64,000 nucleotides of DNA, from positions 30,746-94,745 of the forward strand of contig DAITSJ010000014.1 in assembly GCA_036843405.1 (NCBI GenBank). Direction: 5' to 3'. Below are positions 1 through 8,220 of the stretch, in pieces. The notes under the pieces are model-generated. The model searched no databases, had not been told where the DNA came from, and saw only the letters and a list, made by a program, of their open reading frames with translations. Made by a program: the position numbers and the translations under genes. The number at the start of each line of letters is the position of its first letter. The stretch's first letter is position 1. The DNA is from DGNJ01 sp002388905 (GTDB taxonomy: Bacteria > Pseudomonadota > Gammaproteobacteria > Pseudomonadales > Porticoccaceae).

Positions 1-2037
1 ATCGCCGCGTTCCTGGGATTGCTGGCGGCGGGGCGCACCATCAACGTCATCTCACTGGCGGGTGTGGCCTTCGCCATCGGCATGACCCTCGATAATACCA
101 TCGTTGTCCTGGAGAGCATTGAGCGGGAGCGGCGCCGGGGCAGGAGTCCCTTCGACGCCGCCCTGGGCGGGGTGACCCGGGTCTGGCCGGCGGTGCTGGC
201 CTCCACCATGACCACCATCCTGGTGTTTACGCCCATTCTTTTCGTTCGCGAAGAGGCCGGACAACTTTACTCGGATATCGCCGTGGCCATCTCGGCGTCG
301 ATTCTGGCCTCCATGTTCGTGGCCATCGCCGTTGTGCCCACCCTCACCAGCCACCTGTCCATTGGCAGGAACAGGGACCGGGCCGACACACCACTGTCCC
401 GGTTGACGGGACGCGTTTCCGCCGGCGTGGCCTGGCTGATCGAATCCCCAGGGCGCAGCCTGGCGGCGGTGGCTGGCCTCGCTGTGGGTACCGTCTTCGT
501 GATCCTGGTGGTGACGCCTCCCGCCGAATACCTGCCGGAAGGGGAGGAGCCCAAGGTCTTTGCCTCCATGCTGGCGCCGTCGGGTTACAACCTGGAAAAA
601 ATGACGGAAATCAGCGACTCCCTCGACCGCTATTTCACCCCCTATATCAAAACCGGCGAGTCGGCGGTGAAGCGCGACGGCAGGGTGCCGCCAATTGCCT
701 ACCTGGGAATCCAGAGCAATCCCCAGTCCCTGCGGATCATCGCGGAGCCGGTTGATCCCGGCGATATGGATGCACTGATGACGGCAATCCGCGACAAGTA
801 CGCCGAGTACCCGGGGATGCGGGCCTTCGTAACCCGGGGGTCCATTATTACCAGCAACGACGGTGGCACCCGCAGTGTCAACCTGGACATTTCCGGGCCC
901 GACCTGGGGCCGCTGTTCGAGGTGGCGTCGGCGGCCTACGACCGTGCCCACGAGGTGTTCGACAACCCTTCCGTGAATTCCGAGCCCGCTTCCCTGAGTC
1001 TGGGCCAGCCCCTGGTGGAAATCCGTCCCCGCTGGGAGCGCCTCGCCGAGATGGGCATGACCAGGGAGGACTTTGGCTATGCCGTGGCCGCGCTTACCGA
1101 CGGTGCCTACGTGGGCGAGTTTTTCATGGGCGACGACAAAATCGATATTTTCGCCTTCAACGACCGGCGGGATACGGCCATGGCCCTGAACGAGTTGGGC
1201 GATCAGCCGCTCTACACGCCCCGGGGCGTGGTGCCGATTTCCGCCGTCGCCGACGTGGTGGAGACGGTGGCCACCGACAATATCCGGCGTATCAACGGCC
1301 GGCGCACGGTGACCCTGAATATTATTCCGCCCCGTTCCGTGGCCCTGGAGGAAGGGGTCGAGATAGTCAGGAAAGAGGTGGTATCGCAGTTGCAGGACAG
1401 CGGACGGATTCCCTACGACGTCGCCGTGGATATTTCCGGGGCCAGCGACCAGCTCCAGGCCACCCGCGAGGCCCTGGGGGGCAACTTTGTCGTGGCGGTG
1501 ATCCTCGCCTACCTGCTGATGGTGGCGGTATTCGTTCACTGGGGCTATCCCATGCTGATCATGGCCACCGTGCCCCTCGGCATCGCGGGCGGCATTCTCG
1601 GGCTCTGGGCGCTCAACGGCATCAGCGGCGGGCTCTCCCTGCTGGGCTTTGCCACCGTGCAACAGCCCTTCGACATGATCACCATGCTCGGTTTCCTGAT
1701 TCTGCTGGGCACCGTGGTCAACAATCCCATTCTTATCGTCGACCACACCCGGTACGAGCTCCGGGAGACCGGTTGCGACCCGGCCACCGCTATCCGCCGC
1801 GCCGTGGAAGTGCGCCTCCGGCCCATTCTTATGACCACCGTCACCACCCTGTTCGGCCTCTCCCCACTGGTGTTCATCCCCGGTGCCGGTACCGAGCTCT
1901 ATCGCGGCGTGGGGGTGGTGGTAATGGCGGGCCTGCTTTGCGCGATGCTGGTAACCCTGGTATTCCTTCCGGCGTTGCTGATGCTCGTGTTGCAAGCACG
2001 GGAGCGTTGGCGATCCCGGCGTTTTTCAACGCCCTGA
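1..2037 (+). CDS. RND family efflux transporter permease, 3' part (5' end outside window)
   Basis: Inner-membrane proton-driven permease of the RND (AcrB/CusA-like) superfamily. It would export small molecules together with a periplasmic adaptor and an outer-membrane channel. The frame is open from base 1, so the gene begins upstream; about 678 of the usual 1,000-1,070 residues are present. Visible parts are the end of the first membrane block with the charged TM4-like segment (GMTLDNTIVVLESIERE), the second periplasmic porter domain (roughly residues 180-480), and the C-terminal membrane block with its repeat of the same motif (NNPILIVDHTRYEL). Adaptor and channel genes are not in the window. 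Substrate specificity cannot be read from this part. Transcription may end before the next gene, which is 176 bp away. Confidence 0.9.
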   Translation: MAAFLGLLAAGRTINVISLAGVAFAIGMTLDNTIVVLESIERERRRGRSPFDAALGGVTRVWPAVLASTMTTILVFTPILFVREEAGQLYSDIAVAISASILASMFVAIAVVPTLTSHLSIGRNRDRADTPLSRLTGRVSAGVAWLIESPGRSLAAVAGLAVGTVFVILVVTPPAEYLPEGEEPKVFASMLAPSGYNLEKMTEISDSLDRYFTPYIKTGESAVKRDGRVPPIAYLGIQSNPQSLRIIAEPVDPGDMDALMTAIRDKYAEYPGMRAFVTRGSIITSNDGGTRSVNLDISGPDLGPLFEVASAAYDRAHEVFDNPSVNSEPASLSLGQPLVEIRPRWERLAEMGMTREDFGYAVAALTDGAYVGEFFMGDDKIDIFAFNDRRDTAMALNELGDQPLYTPRGVVPISAVADVVETVATDNIRRINGRRTVTLNIIPPRSVALEEGVEIVRKEVVSQLQDSGRIPYDVAVDISGASDQLQATREALGGNFVVAVILAYLLMVAVFVHWGYPMLIMATVPLGIAGGILGLWALNGISGGLSLLGFATVQQPFDMITMLGFLILLGTVVNNPILIVDHTRYELRETGCDPATAIRRAVEVRLRPILMTTVTTLFGLSPLVFIPGAGTELYRGVGVVVMAGLLCAMLVTLVFLPALLMLVLQARERWRSRRFSTP

Positions 2038-2213
2038 GTGACTTCGATACCCGAGCAACCGCTTGAAACCTGGATAAGAAATGGATTGGACGTTTTAAGC
2101 GCCAATCAAAAGAAAGGTGTCCCTGGAGTTAAATACTCTATGCTGGGTGTCATGTAAGCCATTGGTTTGGCCTTTTATGAAATTGGTATGAGACGACCCG
2201 GGACTTCGATGCG

Positions 2214-3119
2214 ATGAAAATGGGTGCCGTTTTTCCCCAGACCGAGATCGGTGACGATCCCGGCGCCATAAGTGCTTTTGCCCAGGCCGTTGAGGACCTG
2301 GGGTTCGATCATTTGCTCGCCTACGACCATGTGGTGGGCGCCAGCGCCGCCGGCTACGGTAAGGAGCAGTTGCGCGGGCCCTATCGGGAGCAGCATATGT
2401 TCCACGAACCGCTGGTGCTCTTTGGTTTTCTGGCGGGGGTGACCCGGCGAATCGGGCTGGCAACCGGGGTCATGGTGTTGCCGCAAAGACAAACGGTGCT
2501 GGTGGCGAAGCAGGCCGCTGAAGTCGATGTTCTCAGTAAGGGGCGTCTGCGTCTCGGTGTCGGTACCGGATGGAACCATGTTGAATATACCGCTCTGGGC
2601 AAATCCTTCGCCGACAGGGGGCGATACCTGGATGAGCAGGTGGCGTTGCTGCGCAAATTGTGGACAGAGCCCCTTGTGGAATTCGAGGGGGAGTTTGAAT
2701 CCGTACCCAATGCCGGTCTCAATCCCCTGCCCCGGCAGCGCCCCATTCCCATCTGGTTCGGAGGCATGAACGAAAAAGTCCTGAAACGCGTGGCCCGCAC
2801 GGGCGATGGCTGGCTGCCCCTGTTCAAGCAGTTCGAACCGGGCATGTCCCGGACCCTGAGTTCGGAGATGGAGCCCAAAGCCATTATCGGGCGCATGCAC
2901 GGGTATGCCCGGGAAGCGGGTCGAGACCCCGCAGCCATCGGTATCGAGTGCAGGATAAGCTGCTTTCGGCAGACAGAGGACGACTGGCAGCGAAATGCCG
3001 CGATTTTTCGTGAGGCCGGTGCCACCCACCTTTCGCTTGTCACCATGAATGCCGGTTTCGAAAGCGTTGACGACCATATAAAGGCGCTCGAAACCATGCG
3101 CGCCGCCGCGCGTGACTGA
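2214..3119 (+). CDS. LLM-class flavin-dependent oxidoreductase (TIGR03619-like)
   Basis: A 301-residue protein of the luciferase-like monooxygenase fold. It has the N-terminal beta strand with FPQTEIG, the LATGVMVLPQR segment, the GRLRLGVGTGWNHVEY flavin-site region and the PIPIWFGGMNEKVLKRVARTGDGWLP block near residues 180-205. Relatives are often annotated F420-dependent. Most gammaproteobacteria do not make F420, so FMN is the likelier cofactor here; that is inference. Reactions of this family are oxidations or monooxygenations of organic substrates. It stands at the left end of the catabolic island, 130 bp before a kinase-like gene. The ATG at 2214 has only a weak ribosome-binding site. 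Confidence 0.85.
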   Translation: MKMGAVFPQTEIGDDPGAISAFAQAVEDLGFDHLLAYDHVVGASAAGYGKEQLRGPYREQHMFHEPLVLFGFLAGVTRRIGLATGVMVLPQRQTVLVAKQAAEVDVLSKGRLRLGVGTGWNHVEYTALGKSFADRGRYLDEQVALLRKLWTEPLVEFEGEFESVPNAGLNPLPRQRPIPIWFGGMNEKVLKRVARTGDGWLPLFKQFEPGMSRTLSSEMEPKAIIGRMHGYAREAGRDPAAIGIECRISCFRQTEDDWQRNAAIFREAGATHLSLVTMNAGFESVDDHIKALETMRAAARD

Positions 3120-3167
3120 AAGCTAAGTTGTACGCACTTCGTCAATTGTCGGCACACAGCGCCATTG

Positions 3168-3181
3168 CTATCTTTAGTGAG
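3168..3181 (+). promoter_or_regulatory. Half-conserved copy of the CTATC-N4-GATAG element
   Basis: CTATC-TTTA-GTGAG lies 68 bp before the kinase-like gene. The left arm and spacer match the intact copy at 8091-8104, but the right arm is degenerate. On its own it would not be called; it is listed because of the other copies in the island. Confidence 0.35.
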
Positions 3182-3249
3182 GTGGTCGGCGTGTTCCTTG
3201 CTCGTACCCTGCTTATGAATTTTCCAGCGGGCAGAATGGGTGATTAATC

Positions 3250-4365
3250 GTGAAAAGTGCAAGATCGAATACTGTGAAACCACCTGAAAGGATCGAGGAT
3301 GTCACCAGGGAATGGTTGACGTCGGCGCTTAGCGAAAAATTTCCCGGGACCGAGGTCTTGCATGTCACCTTCGGGGGAGCCAAGCGCGCCACGGGCACCA
3401 AGATCCGGTTGTTGCTCGAGTATAACGACGCGGGCCACAGGCACCGGTTACCGCCCACCATGTGGTTCAAGGGCGGTTACGAGCCCCATACCGAAAATGT
3501 GCGTACATCCCATGCCCGCGAAAGCCTGTTTTATAGCGAGATCGAGCCCCTGAAGCTGGTGAATTCGCCTGCGTGTTACTACGCGAGTATCAGTGACAGC
3601 GGAGACTTCGGTGTTCAACTGATCGAGGACCTCCTGCAACGTAACGCCTGGTTTGGCGATGCCCGAAATCCCGTGCCCCTGGCCACCGTGCGAGACGGGC
3701 TAAAGCAGCTTGCCCGCCTGCATGCCCACTGGTGGAAAAGTCCGGAACTGGACAGGCTGGGACCCGTGGGTGGTTCACTGGCCACGGATGGCATCGTGCT
3801 CAAGATCATGGGCAAACGGGACTGGGGCAATGATGGCTCCGGCGACGATGTGCCCGCCTGGGAAAGGGCAATGGAAAAGGACTATTCCCGGGACGTACCG
3901 GAGGCCTTGCGGCATTACGAAGCTGCGGTCGCCGGCATGGAGCGGCTTTGGGAACTGGACAGGCAATCGAACAACCTGTGTATGGTCCACGGCGACGCGC
4001 ATCCGGGAAACCTGTTTTTCGAACAGGACGGCACGCCGGGCTTTCTCGACTGGCAACGCCTGATGCAGAGCGATTGGGGGCATGACGTCGCCTACTTTGT
4101 TATCGGCTGCATGGACATGGACGAAAGCGCGAGGCACGAGGAATCCCTGCTCAGGGGATATCTTGAGGAACTTGAAAGCCAGGGTGTGCGGGACCTGGAC
4201 TGGGACCAAGCCTGGCTCAGTTATCGCCGCCACGCCATGTATGGGCTGGTGTGGAATACCGTACCCCCGGTGATGCAGCCTCCCGAGGTATGCGAGTTGG
4301 AAGCACTTCGCTTCAATGCGGCGGTAAAACGGTTGGAGACCCATGATGCCCTGTTCAATGATTAG
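3250..4365 (+). CDS. Aminoglycoside phosphotransferase/ecdysteroid-kinase-like protein
   Basis: A 371-residue protein of the APH/choline-kinase/EcKL fold. The catalytic loop is visible as MVHGDAHPGNLFF (HGDxHxxN), followed about 15 residues later by FLDWQ, which replaces the metal-binding DxD/DFG with D-W-Q as in EcKL/DUF1679 relatives. These kinases phosphorylate hydroxyl groups of small molecules such as steroids or choline; the substrate here is unknown. Such genes recur in bacterial clusters for steroid- or terpenoid-like compounds, which fits the surroundings. The start is a GTG at 3250 with a weak ribosome-binding site, so the N-terminus is uncertain. The SDR gene follows after 57 bp, probably in the same transcript. 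Confidence 0.8.
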   Translation: MKSARSNTVKPPERIEDVTREWLTSALSEKFPGTEVLHVTFGGAKRATGTKIRLLLEYNDAGHRHRLPPTMWFKGGYEPHTENVRTSHARESLFYSEIEPLKLVNSPACYYASISDSGDFGVQLIEDLLQRNAWFGDARNPVPLATVRDGLKQLARLHAHWWKSPELDRLGPVGGSLATDGIVLKIMGKRDWGNDGSGDDVPAWERAMEKDYSRDVPEALRHYEAAVAGMERLWELDRQSNNLCMVHGDAHPGNLFFEQDGTPGFLDWQRLMQSDWGHDVAYFVIGCMDMDESARHEESLLRGYLEELESQGVRDLDWDQAWLSYRRHAMYGLVWNTVPPVMQPPEVCELEALRFNAAVKRLETHDALFND

Positions 4366-4422
4366 ATGCGGATGAACAAGGTGGCGGCTTATATGATGCC
4401 GGGTATTTTAAGGAGGGGTTGA

Positions 4423-5175
4423 TTGCGAATCATCATTACCGGGGGCAGCAGTGGGATCGGTCGCGCGCTGGTTGAACTGTTCGCGGCCAGGGGAAACGGC
4501 GACGAGCTTCTTGTGGTGGGCCGCGACCGGAAAAAGCTGGCGGGAATAGCCGGCGAATTTCCCGGTGTCCATACAGCCGTGGCGGACGTGGGCGCGCCGG
4601 ATGCCGGTCGGCAAATCGTCCGGGCAGCGGTCGATGCAATGGGGGGCGTGGACGCGGTGGTGAGCAACGCCGGCGGCATACTTCCGGGGCCCCTCAGCGA
4701 TCTTTCCCTGGCGGATTTCGACCAGGTCATGGCTATCAATGTCCGGGCCACCTTCGCCCTGGCCCAGGCGGCCTATCCCTGGCTCAGGGAATCGCAGGGT
4801 TCATTGATTGCCGTCGGCTCCCTGTCGGGACAGTATCCCACTCCTTCGCTTGGGGCCTATAGTGTCAGTAAGGCGGCGTTGTCGATGCTGATTCAGCAGT
4901 TGGCGGCGGAGTGGGGGCCGGACGGCATCCGGTGCAATCTGGTGTCGCCAGGCACTACCCGGACCCCCCTGAATGCTAATCTCTATGATGACCCGGCAAT
5001 CCGGAAAGTCCGCGAGGGCAATATTCCCCTGGGGCGAATCGGGAAGCCGAAGGATATTGCCGAGGTTATCTATTTTCTGCTCCAGCCCGAGGCAGGGTTT
5101 GTGACCGGCGTCGACCTGCCCGTGGATGGCGGCGCCCGAACCATGATGATGTCCCTCTACCTGCGCAATGAATGA
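4423..5175 (+). CDS. Short-chain dehydrogenase/reductase (SDR)
   Basis: A classical SDR of 250 residues that would interconvert an alcohol and a ketone with NAD(P). The Rossmann glycine motif TGGSSGIG is at the N-terminus, SNAGG lies near residue 85, and the catalytic Ser-Tyr-Lys set is in the GSLSGQ...AYSVSKAAL region. The C-terminal DLPVDGGART is typical of the family. The TTG start at 4423 is supported by AGGAGG at 4411-4416 with a 6-nt spacer; no ATG or GTG fits better. It lies between the kinase-like gene and an MFS transporter, and probably shares their transcript. Confidence 0.88.
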   Translation: MRIIITGGSSGIGRALVELFAARGNGDELLVVGRDRKKLAGIAGEFPGVHTAVADVGAPDAGRQIVRAAVDAMGGVDAVVSNAGGILPGPLSDLSLADFDQVMAINVRATFALAQAAYPWLRESQGSLIAVGSLSGQYPTPSLGAYSVSKAALSMLIQQLAAEWGPDGIRCNLVSPGTTRTPLNANLYDDPAIRKVREGNIPLGRIGKPKDIAEVIYFLLQPEAGFVTGVDLPVDGGARTMMMSLYLRNE

Positions 5176-5245
5176 CTGCCAATAGGGGGCGAACAGGCAG
5201 GCCCGTGCCCATCGAAAAATAAATAGCTGGCGAGGAAGCTTATCC

Positions 5246-6526
5246 ATGTCCACTGAAGCAGGCAAAGCACCCCGGATTTTCTACGGCTGGTGGCTGGTCG
5301 TGATCAGTCTGCTGGTGCAGAGTGTGGGCTTCGGCTCCTCGCTCTATGTCTACAGTGTGGTGGCCACTCCCCTGGGTGAGGCCTACCCGGGCGGAAGGGC
5401 CCTGGTGATGATGGGAGCCACTGGCGTGGTGCTGTGCGCGGCTTTGTTGTCTCCCCGGGTGGGTGCTTTGCTGGATCGCTTCCCCATTAAATGGATCATG
5501 ATTGTCGGTTCCATCATTATGGGGCTGGGATTTATCTGGATAGGGCTCAGTCGGCATATCTGGCACGTGATCGTGGCCTATGCCCTCTTTGTCAGCGTCG
5601 GCCTGGCGACCCTCAGTCCGCTGACCTGTTCCACACTGCTTGCCCGCTGGTTCTCTAAAAAACGGGGCCTGGCACTCGGCATTGCCTCCCTGGGAACCCA
5701 GTTTGGCGGCTTGATCTTTCCACCACTTCTGGCGAATTTGATCGTCCTTTATGACTGGCGCGTGGCCATGCTCGGGCTGGGGGCGGGTATTATCCTGATC
5801 ATGCCCTTGCTGGCCTATTTTCTGGTGGTGGACCGTCCGAAAGAAAAGGGTGGGGATCATGGCGCGTCGGCGGAGAGTCATGCCGATGTCTCTCGAAAGC
5901 ATGAGTTCGGGGTGACTTTTTTCGACCTTTGCAGGCGTCGAGCCTTTGTACTTGTCGCCGTCGCCATCGCCTGTACCAGTATGGTCAACGTGGCTGTCAT
6001 TACCAACCTGTCGCTGTTTGCCATCGATCTGGGTGAAAGTAACGAGAGTGGCGCCTACCTGGTCTCGGTCTTTTTTGTGTTGGGGATGATTGCCAGTCCC
6101 CTGGTGGGCCATTATTGCGATATCCTGAGTAACAGGCTTATTGGTCTGGTCCTGTTTGCCATCAGCGGCACAGCATCCGTTGTCTTTATGTTATCTGTCA
6201 ATTACCAAACGCTCATGCTGGCAGTACTGTTGCAGGGCTTTGTGGGGGGCGGTGTTTTCCCCTTGCTGGCATCGCTGGTGGGGCGCATTTTCCAGACCCG
6301 CATCTACGGCCGGGTAATGGGGGCCATGACCTTTGCCATGTTGGCCACTACGGCTGTGGCGCCGGTGCTTTCCGGCTGGATTTACGACATTACCGGCAGT
6401 TACAGGCTGATGTTCCTGATCATGCTTTTGGTGACTTTGGTGGCGATGGCATGCCTGTTTCTTTTGAGAATGCCGGCATCGAATAACGATAAAATCGGTC
6501 CACAGTTGTCGCGGGCTGCGATATGA
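5246..6526 (+). CDS. MFS transporter, monocarboxylate/oxalate-formate antiporter-like
   Basis: A 426-residue protein with about 12 predicted membrane helices and a long charged central loop near residues 195-220, as in the MCT/OFA branch of the major facilitator superfamily. That branch usually carries monocarboxylates or related anions across the inner membrane. The ATG at 5246 follows GAGGAA at 5232-5237. The gene precedes a cytochrome P450, an arrangement repeated at 19-21.7 kb. Import of a catabolic substrate acid is the simplest role, but the ligand is inferred. Confidence 0.85.
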   Translation: MSTEAGKAPRIFYGWWLVVISLLVQSVGFGSSLYVYSVVATPLGEAYPGGRALVMMGATGVVLCAALLSPRVGALLDRFPIKWIMIVGSIIMGLGFIWIGLSRHIWHVIVAYALFVSVGLATLSPLTCSTLLARWFSKKRGLALGIASLGTQFGGLIFPPLLANLIVLYDWRVAMLGLGAGIILIMPLLAYFLVVDRPKEKGGDHGASAESHADVSRKHEFGVTFFDLCRRRAFVLVAVAIACTSMVNVAVITNLSLFAIDLGESNESGAYLVSVFFVLGMIASPLVGHYCDILSNRLIGLVLFAISGTASVVFMLSVNYQTLMLAVLLQGFVGGGVFPLLASLVGRIFQTRIYGRVMGAMTFAMLATTAVAPVLSGWIYDITGSYRLMFLIMLLVTLVAMACLFLLRMPASNNDKIGPQLSRAAI

Positions 6527-6666
6527 CCTTATAACTGACCAGGCTGCCGAGTTGGGCCCGGTTTGTCCTGTGGTGAAAGGCACTCCTGTAAACGGCAAAA
6601 TAAAGCCGCAAGAACAGGTGTTGATCCTTTATGAACGATGGCCATGATCAATAAAAATTTAACGGT

Positions 6667-6690
6667 AAAAAGATAGGGTAAAAAGATAGG
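6667..6690 (+). promoter_or_regulatory. Direct repeat AAAAAGATAGG upstream of the P450 gene
   Basis: Two copies of AAAAAGATAGG, starting at 6667 and 6680, lie 13 bp apart in the 267-bp gap between the MFS and P450 genes. The second runs into GATAGGTGA, shared with the right arm of the palindrome at 8091-8105. They look like tandem half-sites of the island operator. The rest of the gap (6527-6666 and 6691-6793) is AT-rich with no clear gene. Confidence 0.45.
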
Positions 6691-6793
6691 TGAAATTACC
6701 TTTTTATTATTCTACGGTACCGGCAAGTAACCCTATTACTCCAAGGAAAATAATTCTGGCTTATAAGGAAAAGTGTCTACCCGGGAGTCCTTT

Positions 6794-8005
6794 ATGAATA
6801 CAACGGCCGAATCGCTGCTCGCCACCCAGGACCAGGTGCCGCACGGGTTTTACGATCGCCTGCGCGAACGCGGCCCGGTGCATTGGGACGAGGAGATGAA
6901 GGGCTGGCTTGCGCTCAGTTACGATACCTGCAAGACCGTGCTCAGCAACGAGGACCTGTTTCGCCACCCCTATGCCGATGCCGACGAGACCATGATCGCG
7001 GTCAAGGGCGGTGCGCGCAACATCACGGTGCTCCAGGGGGAGGAACATGATCGCATGCACCGCTATGTGCTGCAGATCTTCAGCCCCAAAAACATCAAGC
7101 TCTATATCGACCACCACATTGTGCCCACCACCCGCTACCTGATCGACCGCTTAAGGCCCCGGGGCCGGGCCGAGCTGTTCGAGGCCTTCTGCCAGCAACT
7201 GCCGTGCCGGACCTTTATGTCCCTGTTCGGCATGGATGCCCGTGACGACGCCTTTCTCGACCATGTCATGGCGTTACACGAGACCATCATGGAATGGGCC
7301 GGGGGCCGGCATTTCCACGGCCGGGAGCTGACGGACCGGGCGTTGGCGGCATCCCGGGAGCTCAACGACATCCTGATTCCCTACATCCGCCGGAGCCGGG
7401 ACAACCCGGGCAACGACCTGATGGGCCGGCTCTGGGCCGAGGCGCCGGACCTTCTCGCGGGTGTTACCGAGGAGGACATGATCGCTACGTGCCGGGAGCT
7501 GTACCTGGGGGGCAGCGATACCACCGTGCACGCCCTGGCCAACGCCATCTACCTGCTGCTCAGCGACAGCGGCCTGTTCGAGGCGGTGGCGGCGGACCCG
7601 GCGGGCAGTGCCATGGGCAACTTTATCGAGGAAGTGATGCGCACCCACGGTTCCGTGGAGTACCGCTACCGGGTGGCGAACCAGGATATCGAGCTGGGCG
7701 GGCAGTGGATCCGCAAAGACCAGGTGATCTTTACCGTCAATGCCGCGGCGAACCGGGACCCGGCCCACTACGCGCAGCCGGCGCGGGTTGACCTGCACCG
7801 TCAGCGGCCCCGGGACCACCTGGCCTTCAACACCGGGCCGCGGGTGTGCGTGGGCTCGGGGCTGGCCCGGGCGGAGATGCGCACGGGCCTGGCGGCGTTG
7901 ATCCGCGAGTTGCCCGGGCTGCGCCTGGATCCGGACGCCGAGCCGCCCCGGTTCACCGGTTTCTTCACCCGGTCCTACCGTCCGCTCAATGTGATTTTTA
8001 ATTGA
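6794..8005 (+). CDS. Cytochrome P450 (soluble bacterial type), copy 1
   Basis: A soluble haem monooxygenase of 403 residues that would hydroxylate a hydrophobic substrate using electrons from a ferredoxin. The I-helix oxygen-activation motif reads LGGSDTTVH, the K-helix ExxR is in EEVMR, and the haem loop is FNTGPRVCVG with the axial cysteine at residue 352. The frame also opens at a GTG at 6773. The ATG at 6794 is preferred because GGAG at 6784-6787 is correctly spaced. No ferredoxin or reductase gene is in the window. The C-terminal 30 residues closely resemble those of the P450 at 20500, so the two are paralogues. A TonB-dependent receptor gene follows. Confidence 0.92.
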   Translation: MNTTAESLLATQDQVPHGFYDRLRERGPVHWDEEMKGWLALSYDTCKTVLSNEDLFRHPYADADETMIAVKGGARNITVLQGEEHDRMHRYVLQIFSPKNIKLYIDHHIVPTTRYLIDRLRPRGRAELFEAFCQQLPCRTFMSLFGMDARDDAFLDHVMALHETIMEWAGGRHFHGRELTDRALAASRELNDILIPYIRRSRDNPGNDLMGRLWAEAPDLLAGVTEEDMIATCRELYLGGSDTTVHALANAIYLLLSDSGLFEAVAADPAGSAMGNFIEEVMRTHGSVEYRYRVANQDIELGGQWIRKDQVIFTVNAAANRDPAHYAQPARVDLHRQRPRDHLAFNTGPRVCVGSGLARAEMRTGLAALIRELPGLRLDPDAEPPRFTGFFTRSYRPLNVIFN

Positions 8006-8067
8006 CTTCAGCCTTTTGTGCTGGTAAGGAGTTATAGACCGGTAATTTTCCCCACGGCGTCGATTAG

Positions 8068-8105
8068 CTATCCAGGTCGCCGGTTGAGTGCTATCTTTGG
8101 ATAGG
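8068..8105 (+). promoter_or_regulatory. Intact palindromic operator-like element plus upstream half-site
   Basis: CTATC-TTTG-GATAG at 8091-8104 is a perfect 5-bp inverted repeat, extended by GG to match other copies. A further CTATCCAGG half-site lies at 8068-8076. Both are in the 215-bp region before the TonB-dependent receptor gene and have no other explanation. The same element precedes several separate operons in this island. A transcription factor operator is inferred. Confidence 0.6.
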
Positions 8106-8220
8106 TGAGAGGGGTTTCAATCTGAATTAATGTCCGCGCTCATCGTATAAGCAGCTTTTAACAGCATTAATTAGCAAAATTTTAATCGTCAAATACAAAT
8201 ACACGAAGGGGAGATCAATC

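Noticed and set aside
52..1995. 647-residue open frame on the minus strand across the RND gene
   Set aside because: It mirrors the RND gene in GC-rich DNA and has a His/Gly/Gln-rich composition with no domain. The plus strand encodes clear RND motifs.
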